From contig JAIOPK010000019.1 of assembly GCA_021413945.1 (NCBI GenBank), positions 1 through 64,000 of the forward strand: a DNA stretch of 64,000 nucleotides. The letters are read 5' to 3'. Positions 26,025 through 33,151 of this stretch are shown here, one piece after another. Source of the DNA: Candidatus Uhrbacteria bacterium (GTDB taxonomy: Bacteria; Patescibacteriota; Patescibacteriia; 2-12-FULL-60-25). Within the stretch, counting starts at the first letter, position 1. The number at the start of each line of letters is the position of its first letter. The translations under genes and the position numbers were made by a program. Below the pieces are notes generated by a model. It did not search any database. It was not told the DNA's origin and was given only the letters and a program-made list of their open reading frames with translations.

Positions 26025-27047
26025 TTAGCGATTGCCCATCATGCGTCGGATCAACCAGCGCACAAACCAGGCGGCGAGACCGAGAACGATGAGAACCGGC
26101 AGGACAAGTCCGACAAAGAACACGGCAAAGGCGATGAGTGCGTCTACCATGCCTTGGAGGCTTTCGACGAGAGCGCGCATCGCTTCCTTAAACGTCTCAA
26201 GCGGCTTCCAGACGCGCGTCGGCGCTTCCACGCGGGCTTCCTCCGTCATCGTGACCGTCAAAGTAGCATAGCTTGTCCGATCCTCAAGTCCGCGCATCTG
26301 TCCCTGCATCTGCTCGATGCGACTGCGAACCTCGCCAAGACGCGCCGCGACATTTAGTGTGTCCTCGATGCTGCGAGCATTCTTCAAAATTTCCATGTAC
26401 TGCGCTTCTTCCGCTTTTGCGGCCTTGAGACGCGCATCCAAATCGACATATTGATCCGTCACATCCTGCCCGCTTTCCGACTCGTCAAACACCGTCGACG
26501 CCAAACGTTTCAGCGAGTCCGCGACGGCACGGAACTTGTCCGTCGGAATGCGCAGGGTCGCATACGCGGTCTTCACACCGGCACGATCCGTCAGATTGGC
26601 GCTGGCGACAAAGCCTCCGGCCTGTTCAGCGATCATGCGCGCCTCTTCAAGCCGTTTGGCCGCATCATCGACGCGGAGTGTAAGCGATCCGTTGCGGATA
26701 ATTTTCTGCCCGACGCGGTTGCGATCTTCCGGTGTCGCTCCAGGGGCAGGCGACGGATACGGCATCATGATCGACTTCCCGACGTATTCATCGCGCGCGA
26801 TCATCCCGGATTCGGCAACGCCCTCCTCGGTCATCATCGGGGGCGTGGCAGGCATGCCGACGGCTCCACCGCCGTATCCGCCAACCGTCCCGGCCGTGTC
26901 ATAGCCGATATTCGACTGCTTCAGCTCCAAGACTTGCTCCGTAGCTTTCCAAATCAAACCGACGGTTACGAGCGTTAATACGATCGATGAAATAATGACA
27001 TAGACCAAGGCGCGCGCGGGGCGGACAGGGGATGGTGATGGGGGCAT
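26025..27047 (-). CDS. DUF4349 membrane protein
   Basis: This 340-residue protein has an N-terminal transmembrane helix (about 13-34), a Gly/Pro-rich linker and a DUF4349 domain (about 115-300). The domain contains IIRNGSLTLRVDDAAKRLEE and a coiled coil (about 205-250, RLKAAKAEEAQYMEILKNA). A C-terminal helix (about 305-332) ends in a basic RWLIRRMMGNR tail. DUF4349 proteins are envelope proteins of unknown role. Its position between the two halves of transketolase is odd and points to no shared biochemistry that I can name. The gap to tktC is only 4 nt. Confidence 0.8.
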   Translation of the reverse strand: MPPSPSPVRPARALVYVIISSIVLTLVTVGLIWKATEQVLELKQSNIGYDTAGTVGGYGGGAVGMPATPPMMTEEGVAESGMIARDEYVGKSIMMPYPSPAPGATPEDRNRVGQKIIRNGSLTLRVDDAAKRLEEARMIAEQAGGFVASANLTDRAGVKTAYATLRIPTDKFRAVADSLKRLASTVFDESESGQDVTDQYVDLDARLKAAKAEEAQYMEILKNARSIEDTLNVAARLGEVRSRIEQMQGQMRGLEDRTSYATLTVTMTEEARVEAPTRVWKPLETFKEAMRALVESLQGMVDALIAFAVFFVGLVLPVLIVLGLAAWFVRWLIRRMMGNR

Positions 27048-27089
27048 ATTTGGGTCGTTGTTAGTGGTTAGTGATCAGATTTCAGTCGT

Positions 27090-27962
27090 TTACTGGTGTT
27101 CGCTCGTTATCTGTCCCTGTAGTGTACGCAGCTCGAGCATTGCTTGTTTCGCTTCCTCCGGACTTGGCGGCTTTCCGTGCCATTCAAAGCGGTTTTCCAT
27201 AAAGCTGACACCTTTACCCGGTATGGTGTGGGCAAGGATAACCGTCGGCTTTTCATACACCGCCTTGGCTTCCCCGACCGCATCGATGAACTGCCCGATA
27301 TTGTGTCCGTCGATCTCGATCACATGCCAATTAAACGCCCGCCACTTATCGGCTAATGGCTCGAGCGGCATAATATTTTCCGTATACCCATCGATTTGGA
27401 TGTTATTGCGATCGACGATCGCTGTCAGATTCCTCAAACGCTCTTTTCCGGCAAGCATGACAGCCTCCCAGCTCTGACCCTCGTCGAGTTCGCCGTCGCT
27501 CATTAAACAATACGTGCGCCACTTGGCATCATCCATGCGCGCGGCAAGCGCCATGCCTACGGCTTGCGATAATCCTTGTCCGAGCGGTCCGCCGCACGTC
27601 TCGATACCAATATCAAAATGATTGTTTGAGTGCCCTTGGAACGGACTGCCGAGTTTGCGCAATGTTTTCAAAAACTCGTCGCGCTTGGCAAAGCCGCGCT
27701 GGGCAAGCGTTGCATAGAGCACGGGGCAGATGTGGGCGTTCGACAGCACAACGCGGTCTCGATTCTTATCGTTCCGCGTCTCCGGCGTGACATTCAAAAC
27801 GCGGAAATACAATGCGGTAAAAATATCCGCCATGCCAAGCGGTCCGGCCGAGTGCCCGCTCTTTGCCGCAACGAGCGCGGTAATGATGTCCTGACGTATC
27901 GCATACGCCTTTTTCTCAAGGTCCGAGATGGTCATCATCGGTTGTGAATTGGCTCGCGCCAT
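27090..27962 (-). CDS. Transketolase, N-terminal subunit
   Basis: These 290 residues form the pyrophosphate-binding half of transketolase. The thiamine-diphosphate motif is present as MSDGELDEGQSWEAVMLAG with the downstream VDRNNIQIDG, and the active-site His region reads AAKSGHSAGPLGMADIFTALYF. It is the first gene of a three-gene operon with DUF4349 and the C-terminal half. Its promoter (CTGACA-17-TATCAT) predicts a message starting about 2 nt before the ATG. Confidence 0.94.
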   Translation of the reverse strand: MARANSQPMMTISDLEKKAYAIRQDIITALVAAKSGHSAGPLGMADIFTALYFRVLNVTPETRNDKNRDRVVLSNAHICPVLYATLAQRGFAKRDEFLKTLRKLGSPFQGHSNNHFDIGIETCGGPLGQGLSQAVGMALAARMDDAKWRTYCLMSDGELDEGQSWEAVMLAGKERLRNLTAIVDRNNIQIDGYTENIMPLEPLADKWRAFNWHVIEIDGHNIGQFIDAVGEAKAVYEKPTVILAHTIPGKGVSFMENRFEWHGKPPSPEEAKQAMLELRTLQGQITSEHQ

Positions 27963-27970
27963 ATTTGCCC

Positions 27971-27999
27971 ATGATACACCGCGGTTGACCTGATGTCAG
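27971..27999 (-). promoter_or_regulatory. Promoter of the transketolase operon, near-leaderless
   Basis: On the minus strand, CTGACA (27999-27994) and TATCAT (27976-27971) are 17 nt apart. The predicted start near 27964 lies about 2 nt before the ATG at 27962. It overlaps the divergent promoter of the phosphatase gene. Confidence 0.6.
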
Positions 28000-28013
28000 T
28001 TATTTGCTATTGA
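27985..28013 (+). promoter_or_regulatory. Promoter of the phosphatase gene at 28043
   Basis: TTGACC (27985-27990), a 17-nt spacer and TATTGA (28008-28013) form the promoter. The transcript would start near 28020, giving a 23-nt leader with an AGGAGGA ribosome site. Confidence 0.55.
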
Positions 28014-28042
28014 AAGAACGCATCAAGCAAAGGAGGAACGCT

Positions 28043-28708
28043 ATGGGATGGCCGGAATTACTGGTACTGGTTCGACATGCGGAGTCCGAGGGGAATGTGT
28101 TGAGCTCGGACGAACGTGGGGGATTGGCGACGCCAAGCCACCGCTACGGACTCACCGAGCGCGGCCGCAAGCAGGCCGCGATCACGGGAGCGTATCTCCG
28201 CGAAACGTATCCCGAAGGATTCCACCTCTACTACAACTCGCATTACCTGCGCGTGCAGGAGACGATGCGCATTATGTGCCCGAACCCCAAGATCGAGATC
28301 TACGAGGATCCACGTCTGGCGGAGGGGAACCGCGGCATCTGGTCGGACATGACGGAGGCTGACATCCGCAAGTACTACCCCGCGGAGTTCGACCGCAAAC
28401 AGAAGCAAGGGTTCTACGACTATCGCCCCATCGGCGGCGAGAACTGGCCCGACGTCGAGCTGCGCATCCACAGCTTTATCGGGACGCTCTCGCGCGACGC
28501 CGAGGGCAAGAAAGTCCTCGTCGCCGTCCACGGCTTCTGGTTCTTTCTCTTCCGTCGTCTCGTCGAGCGCTTCTCGGTGCAGGAGGCTCGAGAGCGCTGG
28601 TCAACGGAGAATGTCGAGAACGCCTCGGTCTCGGTGTACAAGGGCAATGCGTATTTTGGTCTCGAGCGTGTACAGCTCAACTTCGTTCCTTGGCAGGACA
28701 AGCTCTGA
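28043..28708 (+). CDS. Histidine phosphatase (phosphoglycerate mutase-like)
   Basis: I start at ATG 28043 because AAAGGAGGA lies 6 nt upstream; this gives 221 residues. The catalytic LVRHAESEGN is at residues 8-17, the second His is in VAVHGFWFFLFRR, and YGLTERGRKQA and NSHYLRVQETM are the other family segments. It belongs to branch 1 of the superfamily (PGAM/phosphatase). Insertions such as YYPAEFDRKQKQGFYDYRPIG argue against true PGAM, and the substrate is unknown. It has its own promoter and a terminator 8 nt after the stop, so it is a single-gene unit. Confidence 0.82.
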   Translation: MGWPELLVLVRHAESEGNVLSSDERGGLATPSHRYGLTERGRKQAAITGAYLRETYPEGFHLYYNSHYLRVQETMRIMCPNPKIEIYEDPRLAEGNRGIWSDMTEADIRKYYPAEFDRKQKQGFYDYRPIGGENWPDVELRIHSFIGTLSRDAEGKKVLVAVHGFWFFLFRRLVERFSVQEARERWSTENVENASVSVYKGNAYFGLERVQLNFVPWQDKL

Positions 28709-28715
28709 ATCGCAA

Positions 28716-28749
28716 AACCCCCGCTCGACGTTCTGTCGTGGCGGGGGTT
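28716..28749 (+). terminator. Intrinsic terminator
   Basis: The stem AACCCCCGC/GCGGGGGTT has an inner CGAC/GTCG pairing and is followed by CGTGTATTTTC. It ends the phosphatase gene and faces the convergent FecR gene. Confidence 0.75.
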
Positions 28750-28768
28750 CGTGTATTTTCTCTTGGCT

Positions 28769-29719
28769 CTAGTACGTTCCTGCGTTGAATTCCTGCATGT
28801 ACTGCTGTTTCACCTCGTCCGGAATCTGCGCCTGTACTTGGCGCATGTATTCCATGAACGCGGCGCGGTCAAAGTCGGCCGGCATCTGATCAGCCGGGAT
28901 CTGGCTCAAGATCATCTCGACGAAGGCCATCCATTCCATGTCGAGATATTCTTGCGGTACCTTGATGTTACCCTCCATCAGGAACAAATCCTTTTCAATT
29001 TCCCCCTTGGTCATCGCGATCGGTTTCGGCAAAGACATTTCTTTCTCGGCCATATCCATGCGCTGCATCGGGTCCATAATGATCGGGGAACCGACGACTT
29101 CATCCGAGTCGGCCGTTGTTGTGCGGGAAACCGCCACGTGTGATTCCGCAACCTTGATCTCGACACGACCCGGTTGATCGAGACCGATACCAAAGCTCGT
29201 TCCGCGCACCGTGGCGACCACGTTCGATGCCTTCACCTCAAAGCTCGATCCGCTAGACAGTAATCGTTCAAGACGCGTCCAAATGCGGCCGCTTTCCAGT
29301 TTCATCTTTGCCATGATTCCGTCATCGCTGTCTCCATGCTCCGCGACGGTAATCGTTAGCTTCGTATTGGATGCGATAAGCGTGCGGCCATATCCGGTCC
29401 AGCCGATTTCGGCTCTTCCATCGGCTCCGGTCTCGATGCGATCACCGACCATGAGCGTCATGAACGGGCTAAGCGCGAGCGCTTCTCCGTCGCGCGTCAC
29501 CGTAACGCTGCCGGTCGCATCACCAAGAGTGGCAACCGTTACGGAAACAGGTTCCTCGTCACCCTCAAGAGGTTCCACCGGAGAAAAATCCGAATTCGCT
29601 AATTGATTCTGGATGAGCGCTGTCCATTTGCCACGGATATCGCTTTGGCTGAGCCAATAGCCCTCACCGACGATAATGAGCAGTAACAACGCGATGATCC
29701 CTAAGGTTTTCTTAAACAT
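28769..29719 (-). CDS. FecR domain-containing membrane protein
   Basis: I start at MFKKTLGIIALLLL (29719), which puts a transmembrane signal anchor at residues 3-23; total 316 aa. A FecR domain (about 55-175) follows, with ATGSVTVTRDGEALALSPFM, GDRIETGADGRAEIGW and VVATVRGTSFGI. In classical FecR proteins this domain senses outer signals; in CPR genomes such proteins are often orphan surface proteins. The C-terminal 120 residues are helical and unknown. A TAGAAT box at 29733-29728 predicts a 2-nt leader. Confidence 0.82.
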   Translation of the reverse strand: MFKKTLGIIALLLLIIVGEGYWLSQSDIRGKWTALIQNQLANSDFSPVEPLEGDEEPVSVTVATLGDATGSVTVTRDGEALALSPFMTLMVGDRIETGADGRAEIGWTGYGRTLIASNTKLTITVAEHGDSDDGIMAKMKLESGRIWTRLERLLSSGSSFEVKASNVVATVRGTSFGIGLDQPGRVEIKVAESHVAVSRTTTADSDEVVGSPIIMDPMQRMDMAEKEMSLPKPIAMTKGEIEKDLFLMEGNIKVPQEYLDMEWMAFVEMILSQIPADQMPADFDRAAFMEYMRQVQAQIPDEVKQQYMQEFNAGTY

Positions 29720-29727
29720 ATGGCGAT

Positions 29728-29733
29728 ATTCTA
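29728..29733 (-). promoter_or_regulatory. Candidate -10 box of the FecR gene
   Basis: TAGAAT on the minus strand predicts a start near 29721, 2 nt before the ATG. A weak TTGTGT lies 16 nt upstream. Confidence 0.35.
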
Positions 29734-29753
29734 CGCCAAAATAGGGAAAACAC

Positions 29754-29777
29754 AAACCCCGTCTTTCGACGGGGTTT
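29754..29777 (-). terminator. Intrinsic terminator after the cupredoxin-like gene
   Basis: A perfect 10-bp stem, AAACCCCGTC/GACGGGGTTT, has a 4-nt loop and is followed on the minus strand by GTGTTTTCCC. It lies 20 nt after the stop at 29798. Confidence 0.8.
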
Positions 29778-29797
29778 ATAGCTGTGTACCGCTCCGA

Positions 29798-30595
29798 TTA
29801 CGGATTCACGACGTTGATCGTGGCCGTGTTGGCCGGGTTGATCGTGTCGCGATATTCGAAGGATCCGTTGGTGTCGAATTTGCGCGAGTACTCTCCGCCA
29901 TTCTTGGCGATGTCGCCCGATGTCCAGCCGGCGCCGGTAACATTGTGGACGTTGTTGTCGCGGTTCGTCCAGGTGACGTTTGTTCCGCGCTTAATCGTGA
30001 TGGTCTTCGGCACAAAACCGTTATCGACGTCTCCGATCGAGATCGTGATCTTGGTTTCATCCATCTGCTTGTCCTGAGCGATGGTCGCCGTAAGCGTCAT
30101 CACATCAGCCGGCTTGTACTCGGCCGAGAACTCGATCGGGTTGCCGACGCGGTAGTTGGTGAAAAACGCATCCGGGATGTCGTCGATGCGGCTCTTCCAA
30201 GCGAGACCAAATAACGATTCGGCAATCTGTTCCGTCTTGACCCAGCGCAGCACGCCGTTCTGGTCGACGGCATAGGTCTTAGGATCCGTCGTGATCTTTA
30301 CCATCTTTACACCCGGGCGGTAGGTGACGTTGCCTCCCAGCGGAATCGTCGAGAGAGCGCCGTTTGAGATCTGGCGGACGCCGCTGAAATCGGTGTACCA
30401 AGTAAAGTACGTTTTGTCGTTCGGGAAAACAAAGCGCTTTCCGTTGGAAGCAAAGTAGTAAACCGTGGAACCGGAGCCCTTGATGAGATCACCGGCGGAA
30501 AAAGCGCTGGTGACGGCTGCATGAGAGGCGAGCGGAGCGGCGATCATGGCGAGTGTGCCGACCGTCGCTAAGCTGCGGCGAAGCAATTGCTTCAT
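29798..30595 (-). CDS. Secreted protein: shared N-terminal module plus degenerate cupredoxin fold
   Basis: This 265-residue protein has a signal peptide (cleavage near SHAA, residue 27). The N-terminal module (about 32-150) contains GKRFVFPNDKTYFTWYTDF and TYRPGVKMVKITTDPK and is shared with the neighbouring gene. The C-terminal domain (about 165-265) has the cupredoxin pattern PKTITIKRGTNVTWTNRD and NNVHNVTG. The usual C-terminal Cys-His-Met copper ligands are missing (it reads FEYRDTINP), so a type 1 copper site is unlikely. A promoter inside the end of the upstream gene and a following terminator make it separately expressed. Confidence 0.75.
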   Translation of the reverse strand: MKQLLRRSLATVGTLAMIAAPLASHAAVTSAFSAGDLIKGSGSTVYYFASNGKRFVFPNDKTYFTWYTDFSGVRQISNGALSTIPLGGNVTYRPGVKMVKITTDPKTYAVDQNGVLRWVKTEQIAESLFGLAWKSRIDDIPDAFFTNYRVGNPIEFSAEYKPADVMTLTATIAQDKQMDETKITISIGDVDNGFVPKTITIKRGTNVTWTNRDNNVHNVTGAGWTSGDIAKNGGEYSRKFDTNGSFEYRDTINPANTATINVVNP

Positions 30596-30631
30596 AACGT
30601 AAGGAAGAGATGAAAAGAATTAAGCACTCCT

Positions 30632-30660
30632 AGAATGGCACAAACGCGGTTATTGCACAA
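30632..30660 (-). promoter_or_regulatory. Candidate promoter of the cupredoxin-like gene
   Basis: On the minus strand, TTGTGC and CATTCT are 17 nt apart, overlapping the end of the upstream gene. The leader would be about 30 nt. Confidence 0.35.
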
Positions 30661-32038
30661 AGACCGTTGTGGATGTGCCGTAGCCGATGAATCCATCGGT
30701 GTCCTGCGCTTTGCCGACGGCTCGGACTTGTCGGACCACGCTCCATGGTCCGATGTTGGACGTACAGATGCCCGCGGCACAATGCTTGATCATGACGTTG
30801 TCCACCCAAATTTCCGTCCAAGCCAACCCGCTATCATCGACGGCGCGCACCGTGACATCGACCTGCTCGCCGCGGAATATTGTATTCTTGCCCGTTTCAA
30901 CCGTCACGGTCGGATGCTCGTTTAGAACGACCGTAAATTGTTTTGTTTCTGTCTGCAGGGCAAACCCTCCGCTATCGCGCAAAATGGCATAGACATTATG
31001 AACGGTTCCGACCGGCGAGAGTTCTTCCCCTGCATAACGGCATGACTGCTGGCTCGAGCAGCCTCGAACATTGTTTCCGTCGATAAAAATGTCGATCGTC
31101 GAGGCCACATAGCTATCGTCCACATCGACCACGACCTCGCGCGTACCATTCACGCGCACCTCCGGGCGGGTGATCGTGAGCGTAATGCCCGGAACGCCGG
31201 CTTGCAGCGTTACCGTGCTCGTCGCATAAGCCGTCTGTCCCGTGATCCATTGGAACTTGGCGACCGCGTCGACCGTGGGCTTCGTGCCAATCATTTGCAC
31301 GTCGCTGCTGCAGGGATTGTATTCACAACGCTTGTAGAAGACGCCGTCAAAGGTCAGGGTAATGGCGGAAATTTCCGACGGTCGAGTGGCATTCGCATAC
31401 GCATTGATCGTCGCATTTGCCGCGGCGCTATTGCTTGAGAGCTCGATCGTTCCGGAATACGGATTCGTCGGTGTCGGTGTTGGTGTGGGAGTTGGCGTCG
31501 GTGTCGGCGTCGGCGTCGGGCTGATCAGTCCGCGGTCCGCGGCGATCGAGCTCGCATTAGAGGTTTCTTGGGTTCTCGAGTAATCCGTCGCCGTCGCGAT
31601 AGGAGCGCCAACGCGATAGTTGATAAAAAAGGAGTCCGGAATGTCATCGACCATGGTATTCCAATTCATGCCGTACAAGTCCTGCGCGGCTCCTTCCGTC
31701 TGGACCCAGCGCAATGTTCCGTTAGCGCCCACCGCATAAACCTTGGGATCCGTCGTGATCTTTACGAGTCGGATGCCCGGGCGATACGTGACATTCCCGC
31801 CGATCGATAACCCGCCAAGCTCGGCATCGCTAATTGTTTTAACGCCGGCAAAGTCCGAGTACCACGTGAAATAGGTTTTCTCGGTAGGAAACACATAGCG
31901 CTTACCGTCGACGCCGTAATAATAGACGGAACTCATCGATCCCTTGATGAGATCGCCGGGATTCAGCGTTGCGGCATGCGACAGGAGGGGAGCGAGCGCC
32001 ATGGCGGCGGTCGCTAACATGAGGGAAAATCGCTTCAT
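30650..32038 (-). CDS. Secreted protein with shared N-terminal module, TP-linker and Ig-like domains
   Basis: This 462-residue protein has a signal peptide (to about residue 22, LSHA). The N-terminal module (about 27-145) is homologous to that of the next gene (GKRYVFPTEKTYFTWYSDF; TYRPGIRLVKITTDPK). A Thr-Pro repeat linker follows (about 173-192), then about 260 residues of Ig-like beta sandwiches with paired Cys (CEYNPC, CSSQQSC, CAAGIC). It overlaps rpe by 4 nt, so it is in the rpiB-rpe transcript. A surface role is likely; the ligand is unknown. Confidence 0.75.
   Translation of the reverse strand: MKRFSLMLATAAMALAPLLSHAATLNPGDLIKGSMSSVYYYGVDGKRYVFPTEKTYFTWYSDFAGVKTISDAELGGLSIGGNVTYRPGIRLVKITTDPKVYAVGANGTLRWVQTEGAAQDLYGMNWNTMVDDIPDSFFINYRVGAPIATATDYSRTQETSNASSIAADRGLISPTPTPTPTPTPTPTPTPTNPYSGTIELSSNSAAANATINAYANATRPSEISAITLTFDGVFYKRCEYNPCSSDVQMIGTKPTVDAVAKFQWITGQTAYATSTVTLQAGVPGITLTITRPEVRVNGTREVVVDVDDSYVASTIDIFIDGNNVRGCSSQQSCRYAGEELSPVGTVHNVYAILRDSGGFALQTETKQFTVVLNEHPTVTVETGKNTIFRGEQVDVTVRAVDDSGLAWTEIWVDNVMIKHCAAGICTSNIGPWSVVRQVRAVGKAQDTDGFIGYGTSTTVFVQ
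31468..31520 (-). repeat. Thr-Pro coding repeat
   Basis: A run of six-base units of the GTCGGT/GTCGGC type encodes an alternating Thr-Pro linker between the N-terminal module and the Ig-like part of the secreted protein. Such tracts are prone to length change. Confidence 0.8.
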
Positions 32039-32664
32039 ATGGTGGAAAGTATAGCACGCAATGTCTCGCGTGGGTCAGGGGTTTGGAATAGCGCTGAAGC
32101 CAGATTGATGCGGTCGGCACCGGCTTCGACAATCGATTTCAGATTGTCGACTGTAGCCCCGCCATCAAATCCGACATCGACTTCTGCATGGATGCGCTTA
32201 ATCGCGGCGATTTTTTCGAGCGTCGATGGAATGAGTGCCTGCCCGCTCCATCCCGGATTCACGCCAAGCACTAATACTTCGTCGATACGATCGAGATATG
32301 GCGCAATTTTCTCGACGCTCGTCTCCGGCGATATCGCCAAACCACATTCGATCCCAAGCTTGCGGCACTCCCGTATGAGCGCCGCATGGTCGATCGGAAT
32401 TTCACTATGCCAGACCACGCGCGTGAGCTGAGGGATCCGTCGCCAGAGCCAAATCGTCGACAAAGGATCGCTCACCATCAGATGTAATTCGATTCCAAGC
32501 GTCGTCTCAATCGGCTCCGCCTCATACCATGTTCTATTTTTTACAAAATGCCCGTCCATGCAGTCGACCTGCACGACCGTCGCCAAACCCTCGACCATGC
32601 GTAATCGCTCGACAAAAGTCTTTTGATCCTGAACAAGGATCGCCGGTACAATTTCTGTCTTCAT
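32035..32664 (-). CDS. rpe: Ribulose-phosphate 3-epimerase family protein
   Basis: This 209-residue TIM-barrel matches Rpe, which interconverts ribulose-5-phosphate and xylulose-5-phosphate. The catalytic Asp-containing VQVDCMDGHFVKNRTW, the ELHLMVSDP strand, the metal and phosphate region VLVLGVNPGWSGQ and VDVGFDGGATVDN are visible. Some positions differ from the classic form (SIL becomes AIL, and HIDVMDG becomes QVDCMDG), so the substrate could differ. It overlaps rpiB upstream and a secreted-protein gene downstream, each by ATGA. Confidence 0.85.
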   Translation of the reverse strand: MKTEIVPAILVQDQKTFVERLRMVEGLATVVQVDCMDGHFVKNRTWYEAEPIETTLGIELHLMVSDPLSTIWLWRRIPQLTRVVWHSEIPIDHAALIRECRKLGIECGLAISPETSVEKIAPYLDRIDEVLVLGVNPGWSGQALIPSTLEKIAAIKRIHAEVDVGFDGGATVDNLKSIVEAGADRINLASALFQTPDPRETLRAILSTI

Positions 32665-33104
32665 GTATCGAGTTGTTTTACGCGCCTCACATGTCTTTCA
32701 ACCTTGCTCGGTTTTGTTTTCAAAAATTTCATCACAATCTTTTTTGCCAGCGCCGGTTTCGTGACCCATCCGCCTAATACTAAAACATTTGCATGATTGT
32801 GTTCGCGTGAAAGCTTTGCATCCTGCTCGCTCCTCGCCACGATAGCCCGCACGCCTTTGTAGCGATTCGCCGCGATGTCCATGCCATGACCCGTTCCGCA
32901 GACGAGCACGCCCAAACTTCCTTCCTCGTGCAAAATCGCCAGCGCAACTTTTTTTGCGGCCAGCGGATAGTCGTCGTCCTTGACGAGACGGGGAGATAAA
33001 TCGCAGACAACAAGCTTCGCTTTCGCTAACGCTTCTCTGAGCGACTCCTTTAATTTGAACCCTGCATGGTCGGCTCCGAGATAAATGATGGGCTTGATTG
33101 GCAT
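32661..33104 (-). CDS. rpiB: Ribose-5-phosphate isomerase B
   Basis: This 147-residue protein starts at MPIKPIIYLGADHAG; an in-frame TTG at 33128 would add eight residues. RpiB interconverts ribose-5-phosphate and ribulose-5-phosphate. The GADHAGF start, the active-site Cys in VCGTGHGMDIAANR and the HNHANVLVLGG block are intact. It heads a tightly overlapped operon rpiB-rpe-secreted protein, supplying the same pathway as the split transketolase nearby. Confidence 0.93.
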   Translation of the reverse strand: MPIKPIIYLGADHAGFKLKESLREALAKAKLVVCDLSPRLVKDDDYPLAAKKVALAILHEEGSLGVLVCGTGHGMDIAANRYKGVRAIVARSEQDAKLSREHNHANVLVLGGWVTKPALAKKIVMKFLKTKPSKVERHVRRVKQLDT

Positions 33105-33113
33105 AAAAATGGC

Positions 33114-33142
33114 TTGACCTCGAATCAAATTCGACGCATTCT
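33114..33142 (+). promoter_or_regulatory. Candidate ileS promoter, near-leaderless
   Basis: TTGACC (33114-33119), a 17-nt spacer and CATTCT (33137-33142) predict a start near 33149, 3 nt before the ileS ATG. A TATTAT closer in overlaps the start codon. Confidence 0.45.
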
Positions 33143-33151
33143 TCTCCTATT

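Noticed and set aside
31468-31520. Short tandem repeat as a possible CRISPR or satellite
   Set aside because: The six-base units encode a Thr-Pro linker in frame inside a secreted protein; there are no spacers.
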